Source: an uncultured Lachnospiraceae bacterium
GTDB taxonomy: Bacteria > Bacillota > Clostridia > Lachnospirales > Lachnospiraceae
DNA length: 64,000 bases
NCBI GenBank assembly: GCA_934317005.1
Contig: CAKREB010000005.1
Coordinates: 1 to 64,000 of the forward strand
Reading direction: 5' to 3'
Positions 17,225 to 25,456 of this stretch are shown in pieces. The position numbers were made by a program, and so were the translations under genes. Positions within the stretch are counted from its first letter, which is position 1. Each line of letters begins with the position of its first letter. The notes beneath the pieces are model-generated. The model was given only the letters and a program-made list of their open reading frames with translations, had not been told where the DNA came from and did no database searches.

Positions 17225-18019
17225 ATGAATGTTTGTAGTATTGCCAGCGGCAGCAGTGGAAACTGTATTTATGTTGGCGATGAGAAGAATCATATATTGA
17301 TTGACGCAGGTGTGAGCCGGAAACGTATTGTAGAAGGCTTGCAGGAGATAGGCGTAGCACCGGAGAAGCTTGATGCTATTTTTGTAACGCATGAGCATAG
17401 CGATCATATTCAGGGAATCCATATGATGGTAAAAATGTTTGGGGTACCTGTTTTTGCAACGGGAGGAACCTTAGACGGAATCTGTATGAAGGATAGCAAA
17501 AAGGTTATTGGCAGGGATAAGCTGTATCAGTTATATGCAGATGAGGCAGTTTCAATCGGAAACTTGCAGATTATGCCGTTTCGAATGTCACATGATGCGG
17601 CAGAGCCGGTCTGCTATACCGTGAAAAGTGGCAGCACAAAGCTTGGAATCGCAACAGATCTGGGCAAATATGATGAATACACGATTGACCATCTGGCAGA
17701 CAGTGATATTCTTTTTCTGGAAGCAAATCACGATATCAGTATGTTGGAAGCCGGAAAGTATCCATATCAGTTAAAGTGTCGCATACTAAGTGACAGAGGA
17801 CATCTTTCCAATGAGGCAGCCGGAAGGCTTTTATGCCGGTTGTCACAAAAGAAATTAAAATATGCTTTTTTGGCACATCTTTCCAAAGAAAACAATTATC
17901 CGCAGCTTGCCTATGAAGCGGTGAAATGTCAGATTTGGGAAGAAATGGGATGGAACCAACTCCCATTTGAATTAATGGTAGCACAACGGGATAAACCATC
18001 TAAGATGATTATTCTGTAG
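17225..18019 (+). CDS. yycJ: MBL-fold metallo-hydrolase, YycJ/WalJ-like
   Basis: A 264-residue metallo-beta-lactamase-fold protein. The metal-binding THEHSDH motif is at about 57-63, and further ligands are in FRMSHDAAE, ATDLG and EANHD. It matches the YycJ/WalJ group, proposed 5'-exonuclease or DNA-repair-linked hydrolases in Firmicutes, and has the expected length. It begins with MNVCSIASGSSGNC, typical of the group. In Bacillus the gene sits in the walRK operon; here it follows the FtsA-like gene after 79 bases. Confidence 0.9.
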   Translation: MNVCSIASGSSGNCIYVGDEKNHILIDAGVSRKRIVEGLQEIGVAPEKLDAIFVTHEHSDHIQGIHMMVKMFGVPVFATGGTLDGICMKDSKKVIGRDKLYQLYADEAVSIGNLQIMPFRMSHDAAEPVCYTVKSGSTKLGIATDLGKYDEYTIDHLADSDILFLEANHDISMLEAGKYPYQLKCRILSDRGHLSNEAAGRLLCRLSQKKLKYAFLAHLSKENNYPQLAYEAVKCQIWEEMGWNQLPFELMVAQRDKPSKMIIL

Positions 18020-18067
18020 ATAAATTATAAGCGTAGGAACATGCTTGCATGGGAAAACGCGCAGGCT

Positions 18068-18085
18068 CATAGGGCATAGCCTTAT
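18068..18085 (+). other. Small hairpin in the leader of the ACT-domain gene
   Basis: CATAGGGC and GCCTTATG form an imperfect stem just upstream of the ACT-domain gene. A CATGC/GCATG stem precedes it at about 18040-18051. They could be leader structure; no known riboswitch is recognised. Confidence 0.3.
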
Positions 18086-18130
18086 GACAGGATGCAATCA
18101 ATGTATAAAGTGAAAGGAATGGACACAATT

Positions 18131-18403
18131 ATGAAAAAGACAGTAATTACCGTAGTAGGAAAAGACAGTGTAGGTATTATTGCAAAGACATGTACTTACC
18201 TTGCAAACAATGAGATCAATATCCTTGATATTTCCCAGACAATCGTCGGTGGATTTTTCAACATGATGATGATCGTAGATGTAGCAGGCAGCAAGAAAGA
18301 TTTTGGCGCTATGGTAGACGAGTTAGAGGGACTTGGTACAGAGATGGGATGTATCATTAAGGCACAGAGAGAAGATATTTTTGACAGCATGCACAGAATC
18401 TAA
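18131..18403 (+). CDS. ACT-domain protein (UPF0237 type)
   Basis: A 90-residue single ACT domain starting KKTVITVVGKDSVGIIAKTC, the form found in GcvR-like and UPF0237 proteins that sense amino acids or similar small ligands. The ATG at 18131 is chosen because it starts the domain exactly and AAAGGA lies upstream. It is followed after 21 bases by the UPF0210 gene, a very conserved pair in Firmicutes, so the two proteins probably act together. The function of the pair is unknown. Confidence 0.92.
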   Translation: MKKTVITVVGKDSVGIIAKTCTYLANNEINILDISQTIVGGFFNMMMIVDVAGSKKDFGAMVDELEGLGTEMGCIIKAQREDIFDSMHRI

Positions 18404-18424
18404 TAGAAGGGAATGGATTACAAG

Positions 18425-19789
18425 ATGATTAATATACATGAAGTAATTGAAACCAATGAGATGATTGAAAAGGAAAATCTGGATGTCCGTACGATCACAT
18501 TGGGAATCAGTCTGTTAAATTGTATTGATACAGATGTAGACAGACTGTGTGATAAAATTTATAACAGAATTACAACTGTGGCAAAGGATCTGGTTTCTAC
18601 CGGTAAGGAGATTGAGAAAGAGTTTGGTATTCCTATTGTGAATAAGAGAATCTCTGTAACTCCGATTGCTTTAGTGGGTGGTTCTGCCTGTAAGACACCA
18701 CAGGATTATGTAAAGATTGCACGTGCGCTCGATCGTGCGGCAAAGACAACCGGCGTAAACTTTATTGGTGGATATAGTGCGTTGGTATCAAAGGGAATGA
18801 CAAAGAGTGATGAGCTTTTGATCCAGTCGATCCCACAGGCACTTGCTGAAACGGATTTTGTATGCAGTTCTGTTAATCTTGGCTCGACAAAGACCGGGCT
18901 TAATATGGATGCAGTGAAGATGATGGGTGAGATCATTTTAAAGACGGCAGAACAGACAGCAGACAAGGACAGCATTGGCTGCGCTAAGTTGGTTGTATTT
19001 TGTAATGCGCCGGATGATAATCCGTTTATGGCAGGAGCATTTCATGGTGTAACAGAAGCAGATGAGATTATCAATGTTGGTGTCAGTGGACCGGGTGTTA
19101 TGAGAAAAGCATTAGAGTCAGTTCATGGCGCAGACTTTGGAACATTGTGTGAAAAGGTAAAGAAGACAGCGTTTAAGATTACTCGTGTTGGTCAGCTCGT
19201 AGCCAGAGAGGCATCCCAGAGATTGGGTATTCCATTTGGCATCATTGATCTGTCCTTGGCACCGACACCGGCGATTGGTGACAGTATCGCAGACATTTTT
19301 GAAGAGATGGGCTTACAGCGTGCCGGTGCACCGGGAACGACAGCAGCACTTGCACTGTTAAATGATCAGGTAAAGAAGGGGGGCGTTATGGCATCTTCTT
19401 ATGTTGGTGGTTTGAGCGGTGCATTTATTCCTGTCAGTGAAGATCAGGGTATGATCAATGCCGTTGTAGATGGTGCATTGACTTTAGAGAAGCTGGAAGC
19501 TATGACATGTGTCTGCTCAGTAGGTCTTGATATGATCGCTATTCCGGGAGATACTAAGCCGACAACGATTTCCGGTATTATCGCAGATGAAATGGCGATT
19601 GGTATGATCAATCAGAAGACGACAGCCGTTCGTCTGATTCCGGTAATTGGCAAACAGGTCGGAGATACGGTAGAGTTTGGCGGACTTCTTGGATATGCGC
19701 CGGTTATGCCGGTCAATCAGTTTGATTGTAGCGAGTTTATTAATCGTGGCGGAAGAATCCCGGCACCAATTCACAGCTTTAAGAACTAG
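18425..19789 (+). CDS. UPF0210 (DUF711, PFL-family) protein
   Basis: A 454-residue cytosolic protein of the UPF0210/DUF711 family, the normal length (about 450). The N-terminus MINIHEVIETNEMI and internal GGYSALVSKGM and PGTTAALALLNDQVKKGG blocks are typical. The family is structurally related to pyruvate formate-lyase-like folds, but no glycyl-radical site is present and no activity is established. It always travels with the ACT-domain gene upstream. The stop codon lies inside the left arm of a 167-base near-palindrome. Confidence 0.93.
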   Translation: MINIHEVIETNEMIEKENLDVRTITLGISLLNCIDTDVDRLCDKIYNRITTVAKDLVSTGKEIEKEFGIPIVNKRISVTPIALVGGSACKTPQDYVKIARALDRAAKTTGVNFIGGYSALVSKGMTKSDELLIQSIPQALAETDFVCSSVNLGSTKTGLNMDAVKMMGEIILKTAEQTADKDSIGCAKLVVFCNAPDDNPFMAGAFHGVTEADEIINVGVSGPGVMRKALESVHGADFGTLCEKVKKTAFKITRVGQLVAREASQRLGIPFGIIDLSLAPTPAIGDSIADIFEEMGLQRAGAPGTTAALALLNDQVKKGGVMASSYVGGLSGAFIPVSEDQGMINAVVDGALTLEKLEAMTCVCSVGLDMIAIPGDTKPTTISGIIADEMAIGMINQKTTAVRLIPVIGKQVGDTVEFGGLLGYAPVMPVNQFDCSEFINRGGRIPAPIHSFKN

Positions 19790-19952
19790 TACAGCGAATA
19801 TTAAGTAATTGGCAGTTTGACTTGCTTATTTTCCTGATAGCACTACTCCCCAAGCCTCGACGTAGCCACCACTACGCCTGCGTTTGTGAAGTAGTACTCT
19901 CAGAAAAATCTTCTGCGCCAAACTATCCAAAACTTAATTTTCGCTGTACTAG
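19786..19952. repeat. 167-base near-palindrome (large hairpin element)
   Basis: The outer arms, CTAGTACAGCGAA and TTCGCTGTACTAG, pair perfectly. The pairing continues through TTAAGT and AGTTTG with a few mismatches to about 34 bases per arm. Inner arms CACTAC/GTAGTA and CGTAG/CTACG pair around the centre near 19870. Such a long structure could terminate the UPF0210 transcript, be a MITE remnant or form an RNA element. A 2-base-shifted 84-codon frame through it is not considered a gene. Confidence 0.65.
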
Positions 19953-19976
19953 TGCAGTAAGTATAAGGATGAATGT

Positions 19977-21095
19977 ATGGAACAAAAGGATACACAACAG
20001 GAAACAGAAAAGAAGAAACGGCGCATACCTTTATGGGGAAAGATTGTGTGCTGTATTGTGGCAGCGGTGCTCTTAATTGGTGCAGCCGGTGTTTCAGCCT
20101 TTTTTGTTTACTACAATAAGATGAACATCGAAGATGAGAATACAGTTGTAGAAAAGAAAGAAGAAATCTTTGATGAAGATGAAAACACAGGAAATCTACA
20201 AGAGATCGATCCGTCGGCTATTCAGTTAGATAGTGCTGCTAAGGTGGAGAAAAGCTCTGATGTGATCAATATTTTGGTCTGTGGTGAAGAAGCAATTCAT
20301 GATGATCGTGGACGTACTGACAGTATTATGATCGCGACGATCAACCAGAAGGATAACAAGCTAAGTCTTACCTCGATCATGCGCGATACATATGTGAAGA
20401 TTCCGGGTTTTAGTGATAATAAGATCAATGCTGCCTATCATAATGGCGGCATGAAGACATTGGTGGCAACAATTAAGGAAAACTTTGGAATAAAAGTGGA
20501 CGGCTATGTGTTAGTAAATTTTGAGTCATTTCAGGATATTATTGATGCGATTGGTGGAATTGATATTAAGCTTTCGGAGGAAGAGGTAAAATATCTAAAC
20601 AGCACCAATTATATTTCAAATACGGCGAATCATAATCTGTCTGTGGGCATGAATCATATGAATGGAAATCAGGCACTTGGTTATGCGCGTGTGCGCTATG
20701 TCAGCAAGGACGGAAATTATGGTGATTTTGCAAGAACCTTAAGACATCGTACCGTGATGTCGGCAATCTACAAGAAGATGATGAAAAAGTCTACGCTGGA
20801 TCTGGTGGCGATGATTCCTAAGATTCTGCCATATCTGACAACGAACATTAAGAAAGCAGATATTGTGAATTACCTGACAGCAGGCGTGACAGTGCGTGAT
20901 AAGAATGCAAAGCTATATACCTTAAATGTTCCGATCGAAGGATGCTATAAGATTACCAGAGTGCGGAAGATGTCTGTAGTATTAGCAAGTCCTTTAGATG
21001 CAAATGTGAAGAAGATGCATCAGTTTATTTTTGGCAGTACATTGAAAAATGAAGAGCAGATGGATGGAAAAGCACATATTACTGTGGGACAATAA
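19977..21095 (+). CDS. LytR-CpsA-Psr (LCP) family cell-wall polymer ligase
   Basis: A 372-residue membrane-anchored enzyme that transfers teichoic acids or capsule polymers from lipid carrier to peptidoglycan. It has a basic cytoplasmic N-terminus, one transmembrane helix (about 25-47), an acidic linker, then the LCP domain. Conserved Arg/Asp are visible in GRTDSIMIATI, SIMRDTYVKIPG and DAIGGIDIKLS, and ARVRYVSKDGNYGDFARTLRH carries the arginines that hold the pyrophosphate. Full length. It stands alone between two structured intergenic elements. Confidence 0.93.
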   Translation: MEQKDTQQETEKKKRRIPLWGKIVCCIVAAVLLIGAAGVSAFFVYYNKMNIEDENTVVEKKEEIFDEDENTGNLQEIDPSAIQLDSAAKVEKSSDVINILVCGEEAIHDDRGRTDSIMIATINQKDNKLSLTSIMRDTYVKIPGFSDNKINAAYHNGGMKTLVATIKENFGIKVDGYVLVNFESFQDIIDAIGGIDIKLSEEEVKYLNSTNYISNTANHNLSVGMNHMNGNQALGYARVRYVSKDGNYGDFARTLRHRTVMSAIYKKMMKKSTLDLVAMIPKILPYLTTNIKKADIVNYLTAGVTVRDKNAKLYTLNVPIEGCYKITRVRKMSVVLASPLDANVKKMHQFIFGSTLKNEEQMDGKAHITVGQ

Positions 21096-21102
21096 CTTTC
21101 AT

Positions 21103-21301
21103 CAGTTCGTCCCAGCCATGTCAAACTTCCTAAGCCTTTTCGCCAAAAGCATGCGAAAAGCGCAGCACGTTGTGCTGCTGAAAGCTTAGTCATTTTAGAC
21201 ATGGCAGGCTTTTCGAGCCTACAACCCCAAAAAGAAAGTACCGTTTTTTGCAAGCAAGCTTGCCCAAACGATGCTTTCTTTTTGGGGCTTAGGACGAACT
21301 G
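21103..21301. repeat. 199-base structured element with terminal inverted repeats
   Basis: CAGTTCGTCC (21103-21112) and GGACGAACTG (21292-21301) are perfect inverted ends. Nested inside are GCCATGTC/GACATGGC, CTAAGC/GCTTAG, CTTTTCGC/GCGAAAAG, CAGCAC/GTGCTG, AGGCT/AGCCT, and a perfect 14-base pair CCCCAAAAAGAAAG/CTTTCTTTTTGGGG (21225-21238, 21274-21287) enclosing GCAAGC/GCTTGC. The whole can fold as a multibranched cloverleaf. It may be a MITE-like element or structured RNA, and the last stem could terminate the LCP transcript. Confidence 0.7.
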
Positions 21302-21327
21302 TGCACATGATTGTATACGATTATACA

Positions 21328-21357
21328 TTGACACGTGTGAGCATTTTATGGTATAAA
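21328..21357 (+). promoter_or_regulatory. Sigma-A promoter of the aminotransferase gene
   Basis: TTGACA at 21328-21333 and TATAAA at 21352-21357 with 18 bases between, about 75 bases before the start codon. Confidence 0.8.
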
Positions 21358-21432
21358 TTAAGTTAGTGCCTGAGAGGGCAACACTAGAGATTGATGTGCA
21401 GTTTTTTGTGATTGCATGGAATGGAGGATATT

Positions 21433-22632
21433 ATGTCATTAGAATTATCGAAGAGAGCGGCAGCTGTAAAACCTTCGTCAACACTTGCCATTACAGCGAA
21501 GGCAAAGGAGTTGAGAGCACAGGGTAAGGATGTAGTAGGATTTGGTGCAGGAGAGCCTGATTTTAATACACCTAAGAATATTTGTGATGCAGCAATTGCA
21601 GCAATTAACGAAGGCTTTACAAAGTACACACCGGCTTCAGGAACTAATGAATTGAAGGAAGCAGTCTGTAAGAAGTTTAAGAGCTTTAATGGCTTGGATT
21701 ATACACCAGACCAGATTGTTATCAGCAATGGTGGAAAGCATTCTTTGACTAATATTTTTACAGCATTATTAAATCCTGGGGATGAGGTTATCATTCCGGC
21801 TCCATATTGGTTAAGTTATCCGGAAATCGTAAAACTTGCAAGTGGTGTTCCGGTTATCGTAACGACAACAAAGGAGCAGGGCTATAAGCTTACAGCAGAG
21901 GATTTAGAAAAGGCAATCACGGATAAGACAAAAGCACTTGTTTTAAATACGCCAAACAACCCAACAGGTATGCTTTATACGGAAGAAGAGCTTCGTGCGA
22001 TCGCTAAGGTAGTGGTAGAGAAGGATATCTACGTTGTTGCCGATGAAATGTACGAAAACTTAGTATATGGCGAGCAGAAGCATATCAGTATTGCTTCCTT
22101 TGGCAAGGATATTTATGATAGAACCATTACCTGCAGTGGTCTGGCAAAGAGTTATGCCATGACAGGCTGGAGAATCGGTTACACAGGTTCTTCCAAAGAA
22201 ATCGCAAAGATGATGGGCAGTGTACAGAGTCATCAGACATCCAATCCAAACTCTATTGCGCAGAAAGCGGCAGTAGAAGCTTTGACAGGCCCACAGGATT
22301 CTGTAGCAGCTATGCATAAAGAATTTGATAAGCGTCGTAAATATATGTATGAGCGCATCTGCAAGATGCCTTATGTAAGCACTGTTGAGCCGATGGGTGC
22401 TTTCTATGTATTCGTAGATGCTTCCGAGGTTCTTTCTAAGTCTTACAAAGGCGAAGCTGTTGAAACAGTAGCACATATGGCTGATATCCTGATCAATGAA
22501 TATAATACAGCAGTAGTACCTTGTGCTGATTTTGGATTCCCGGATCATTTACGTCTGTCATATGCAATCTCTATTGAGCAGATTGAAAAAGGTCTTGACC
22601 GTATCGAAGCATTTTTAAATGAATTAAAATAA
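21433..22632 (+). CDS. Class I pyridoxal-phosphate aminotransferase (aspartate aminotransferase type)
   Basis: A 399-residue fold-type I aminotransferase, probably aspartate aminotransferase (aspartate + 2-oxoglutarate to oxaloacetate + glutamate). The Schiff-base lysine is in CSGLAKSYAMTGWRIG, the PLP-binding aspartate/tyrosine in VVADEMYENL, NPNNP-type residues in LNTPNNPTGM, and the C-terminal substrate arginine in HLRLSYA. The ATG at 21433 follows GGAGG by six bases. Own promoter at 21328. The similar aromatic and alanine aminotransferases cannot be excluded from sequence alone. Confidence 0.93.
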   Translation: MSLELSKRAAAVKPSSTLAITAKAKELRAQGKDVVGFGAGEPDFNTPKNICDAAIAAINEGFTKYTPASGTNELKEAVCKKFKSFNGLDYTPDQIVISNGGKHSLTNIFTALLNPGDEVIIPAPYWLSYPEIVKLASGVPVIVTTTKEQGYKLTAEDLEKAITDKTKALVLNTPNNPTGMLYTEEELRAIAKVVVEKDIYVVADEMYENLVYGEQKHISIASFGKDIYDRTITCSGLAKSYAMTGWRIGYTGSSKEIAKMMGSVQSHQTSNPNSIAQKAAVEALTGPQDSVAAMHKEFDKRRKYMYERICKMPYVSTVEPMGAFYVFVDASEVLSKSYKGEAVETVAHMADILINEYNTAVVPCADFGFPDHLRLSYAISIEQIEKGLDRIEAFLNELK

Positions 22633-22708
22633 AGTATCTGTTTTTGCACGATCGTGGCAAAGAGCATGCATGTTTTGCATCAGATAGTTACTTTTATGGT
22701 ATATATTA

Positions 22709-22752
22709 TGTGTGAGTGGTGCTGTAATGACAGTTCACTCACACATTTTTTT
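22709..22752 (+). terminator. Rho-independent terminator after the aminotransferase gene
   Basis: TGTGTGAGTG pairs with CACTCACACA and is followed by seven Ts. Confidence 0.93.
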
Positions 22753-22848
22753 CTGCAACAAACAACCATTGCAAAAAAATATTTTACTTATCCGTCAAAA
22801 GAGAATATACTTAGTAAGGCTTTAAGAATGGAAAAGATGGAGAAAATC

Positions 22849-23421
22849 ATGACAAGACAAAAAAAGGTTTTACGAAAAATATTTTTATCTACGTTATATC
22901 TGAGTACCTTTACCTTTGGCGGTGGCTATGTCATTGTTACACTCATGAAGGAAAAGTTTGTCGATCAGTATCATTGGATCAAAGAGGAAGAAATGTTAGA
23001 TCTGGTAGCGATTGCACAGTCGGCACCGGGGGCAATCGCAGTGAATGGAGCGATTGTGGTGGGGTATGAGCTTGCAGGTCTGCGGGGAGCGGCTGTGGCA
23101 ATACTTGGAACAATTCTTCCTCCGTTTGCTATCATCGCACTGTTATCTGTTTGCTATCATGCTTTTCGGACAAATTATCTGATCGGTCAGATGTTAGAAG
23201 GAATGCAGGCCGGAGTGGCAGCTGTGATTGCAACGGTAACATATGAGATGGGGCTTGGGATTGTGACAGAAAGGGATAAGCTTTCCATTGTGATCATGCT
23301 TGGCGCTTTTGTGGCGTCTTGTGTTTTTCAGGTAAATGTAATCTATGTCGTGATCGTATGTGGTCTTATTGGTGCTTTACGCACTTATATAGAAAAGCGA
23401 AGAAAGGCAGGAGTGAAATGA
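22849..23421 (+). CDS. Chromate transporter (CHR) family, short subunit 1
   Basis: A 190-residue membrane protein equal to one half of ChrA-type transporters, with the family signatures FTFGGGYVIVTLM and AIAQSAPGAIAVNGA. Short CHR proteins are encoded as adjacent pairs whose products have opposite topology and form one carrier. The ATG at 22849 (GGAG seven bases upstream) is chosen because the longer frame begins inside the preceding terminator. The stop overlaps the next start (ATGA). The real substrate in gut anaerobes is unknown and may not be chromate. Confidence 0.9.
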   Translation: MTRQKKVLRKIFLSTLYLSTFTFGGGYVIVTLMKEKFVDQYHWIKEEEMLDLVAIAQSAPGAIAVNGAIVVGYELAGLRGAAVAILGTILPPFAIIALLSVCYHAFRTNYLIGQMLEGMQAGVAAVIATVTYEMGLGIVTERDKLSIVIMLGAFVASCVFQVNVIYVVIVCGLIGALRTYIEKRRKAGVK

Positions 23422-23978
23422 TCTATCTTCAGTTGTTTTTAAGCTTTTTACAGATTGGTCTGTTCAGCTTTGGCGGCGGCTATGCAGCGATGCCACTGAT
23501 ACAGGAACAGGTGGTAAAAACGCACGGCTGGCTTACAATGCATGAGTTTACGGATTTAGTTACACTTTCCCAGATGACACCGGGGCCGATCGCAGTAAAC
23601 TCTGCAACCTTTGTAGGACTAAAGATTGCCGGAGTTCCCGGTGCACTGATGGCAACAGTGGGCTGTATCTTACCATCCTGCCTGATCGTGACATTGATCG
23701 CAAAGCTGTATCTAAAATACAAAAAGATGGCAATGCTGCAGGGAGTACTCAATTCTTTGCGTCCGGCAGTTGTTGCGATGATCGCGTCTGCAGGAATTTC
23801 TATTATGATAACAGCCTTTTGGGGACAGGAAGAGCTTGTGACACTGGCACATACTAAGTGGAGTCTGGTCGGTATTTTTGTTCTATGCGTGATCTTATTG
23901 CGCAGGACAAAATGGAATCCGATTGTTATCATGCTGTTGGCAGGTGGACTAAAGGTGGCGCTTTCTGTGTTTGGATAG
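23418..23978 (+). CDS. Chromate transporter (CHR) family, short subunit 2
   Basis: A 186-residue second half of the split CHR transporter, with LFSFGGGYAAMPLI and LSQMTPGPIAVNSATFVG corresponding to the same motifs in subunit 1. Translation is coupled through a four-base ATGA overlap. Five or six hydrophobic helices follow. Confidence 0.9.
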   Translation: MIYLQLFLSFLQIGLFSFGGGYAAMPLIQEQVVKTHGWLTMHEFTDLVTLSQMTPGPIAVNSATFVGLKIAGVPGALMATVGCILPSCLIVTLIAKLYLKYKKMAMLQGVLNSLRPAVVAMIASAGISIMITAFWGQEELVTLAHTKWSLVGIFVLCVILLRRTKWNPIVIMLLAGGLKVALSVFG

Positions 23979-24088
23979 GGAGCTAAGAGAAATATTCATA
24001 TAAAATTAAGGTGTAACTGTTATAAAATTGTGCTACACTAATGATTTAGAGAAACGTAGAGAAAAAGATACAAGAATGGAGAATATTT

Positions 24089-25456
24089 ATGAGGGATATA
24101 AAGAAGCCAGAGTTTATGAAAGCTGCGATTCAATCCCGCAGCCATAATGCTATTTTGGAAATCATCATTGCAATGATCCTGTTTCTGATTGGGGATATTT
24201 TGATCAGTCTGCTTCAGGTACCGGCACTTGTAGTATATTTGCTTGGAAATAAAGAATATCTGCATATGATCGTAACTAATTCCGTGGACATAAATCAGAT
24301 GTTAGATCTGATGCAGAAGATGCCCGATTGGATTACGATTGTTTCCCTTCTTTCGGAAGGTGGTCTGATTGCTGTATTTATTTTGTATTGCCGCCTTTTT
24401 GAAAAGCGCAGGGCAAATACGATGGGATTTAGCTGTAAAAAGATGATCAGACGATATCTGTCAGGCATATTAATGGGAGCAACTGCTTTTCTGGCTGCTT
24501 ATGCAATCTGCCTGCTGACAGGAAGTGTTTCACTGCTGACAGACTCAGCGGGTTCTGTATCAATATGGTATCTGCTCGGCTTCCTGCTAGGATATCTGGT
24601 ACAGGGAATGGCAGAGGAGGTGCTCTGTCATGGATATCTGATGGTGTCATTAAGCAGAAGATATAGTGTGAGTGTTTCTGTGGTCATCAGTGCTATTTTC
24701 TTTTCGATGCTACATGGCATGAATAATGGAATATCATTTCTTGCTTATATCAATCTGTTTTTGTTTGGAATTTTTGCAGCATTGCTTTTCATACGATGCG
24801 AGAGTATCTGGGTGGTTGGTGCCGTTCATGGTATCTGGAACTATCTGCAGGGAAATATCTTTGGTGTACAGGTAAGTGGCATGAAAGTACAGCCTTCTTT
24901 GTTTTCTACAAAGTTTGTGGAGGGAAGAGGAATCATCAATGGAGGAAGCTTTGGCATGGAAGGCGGTCTTGCGGTAACTGTTGCACTGCTTGCAGCAAAT
25001 GGATTGATTCTTTGGAATATGTCGCGTAAAGGATACTTTGTGAAAGAAGAGCCGGTAGACAATCGTTTTGACCGGGAATATCAGCAGCAAAGAGAAGCAT
25101 ATATCCGCCGGAAGTTAGAAGAGCAGTACGGCAGTCAGAACCCGTGGCAAAGTCCAAATGGAAGTGATTCACAGAATAACACATGGCAAAGTCCAGATGG
25201 AAATGGGCCACAGAATAACACATGGCAAAGTCCAAATGGAAATGAGCCACAGAATAACACATGGCAAAGTCCAAATGGAAGTGAGCAGCAGAATAACGCA
25301 TGGCAGAATCCAAGTGACAGCAGGTCACAGGAAAAACAGCAGACAGAACATGAAAATATGGGACTAAATCCGGAAGAAACCCCATGGCATCCGGAGAAGC
25401 CGAAAAAAGAGGAAAAAGAAATTACGGAATTTAATCAGTCATATTTTAAAGATTAA
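24089..25456 (+). CDS. CPBP-family (CAAX protease-like) intramembrane metalloprotease with repeat tail
   Basis: A 455-residue membrane protein. About eight helices in the first 315 residues carry the three CPBP motifs: EEVLCHGY (about 173), the FSMLHGMNNG histidine (about 208) and AVHGIWNYL (about 244), the glutamate/histidine set of Rce1-like proteases. The cytosolic tail (about 340-455) contains five 13-residue repeats of the type WQSPNGNEPQNNT and then a charged end, which most family members lack. GGAG lies upstream of the ATG. Substrates unknown; relatives take part in prenyl-protein or bacteriocin processing and immunity. Confidence 0.88.
   Translation: MRDIKKPEFMKAAIQSRSHNAILEIIIAMILFLIGDILISLLQVPALVVYLLGNKEYLHMIVTNSVDINQMLDLMQKMPDWITIVSLLSEGGLIAVFILYCRLFEKRRANTMGFSCKKMIRRYLSGILMGATAFLAAYAICLLTGSVSLLTDSAGSVSIWYLLGFLLGYLVQGMAEEVLCHGYLMVSLSRRYSVSVSVVISAIFFSMLHGMNNGISFLAYINLFLFGIFAALLFIRCESIWVVGAVHGIWNYLQGNIFGVQVSGMKVQPSLFSTKFVEGRGIINGGSFGMEGGLAVTVALLAANGLILWNMSRKGYFVKEEPVDNRFDREYQQQREAYIRRKLEEQYGSQNPWQSPNGSDSQNNTWQSPDGNGPQNNTWQSPNGNEPQNNTWQSPNGSEQQNNAWQNPSDSRSQEKQQTEHENMGLNPEETPWHPEKPKKEEKEITEFNQSYFKD
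25145..25339 (+). repeat. In-frame 39-base tandem repeats in the CPBP protease gene
   Basis: Five units of 39 bases encode WQSP(N/D)GxxxQNNT-type peptides; the last unit is degenerate. Copy number probably varies between strains. Confidence 0.9.

Noticed and set aside
19822..20076. 84-codon frame upstream of the LCP gene
   Set aside because: It lies in the arms of the 167-base palindrome and overlaps the LCP start in another frame.
22654..22848. 65-codon N-terminal extension of the first chromate-transporter gene
   Set aside because: The extension overlaps a strong terminator (22709-22752) and the family domain begins at the later ATG.
25145..25339. CRISPR-like array
   Set aside because: Repeats are contiguous without spacers and lie in a coding frame.
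24936..25385. 149-codon minus-strand frame with HFHLDFAMCYSVA repeats
   Set aside because: It is the reverse-strand image of the 39-base repeats in the CPBP gene; multiples of three keep it open.
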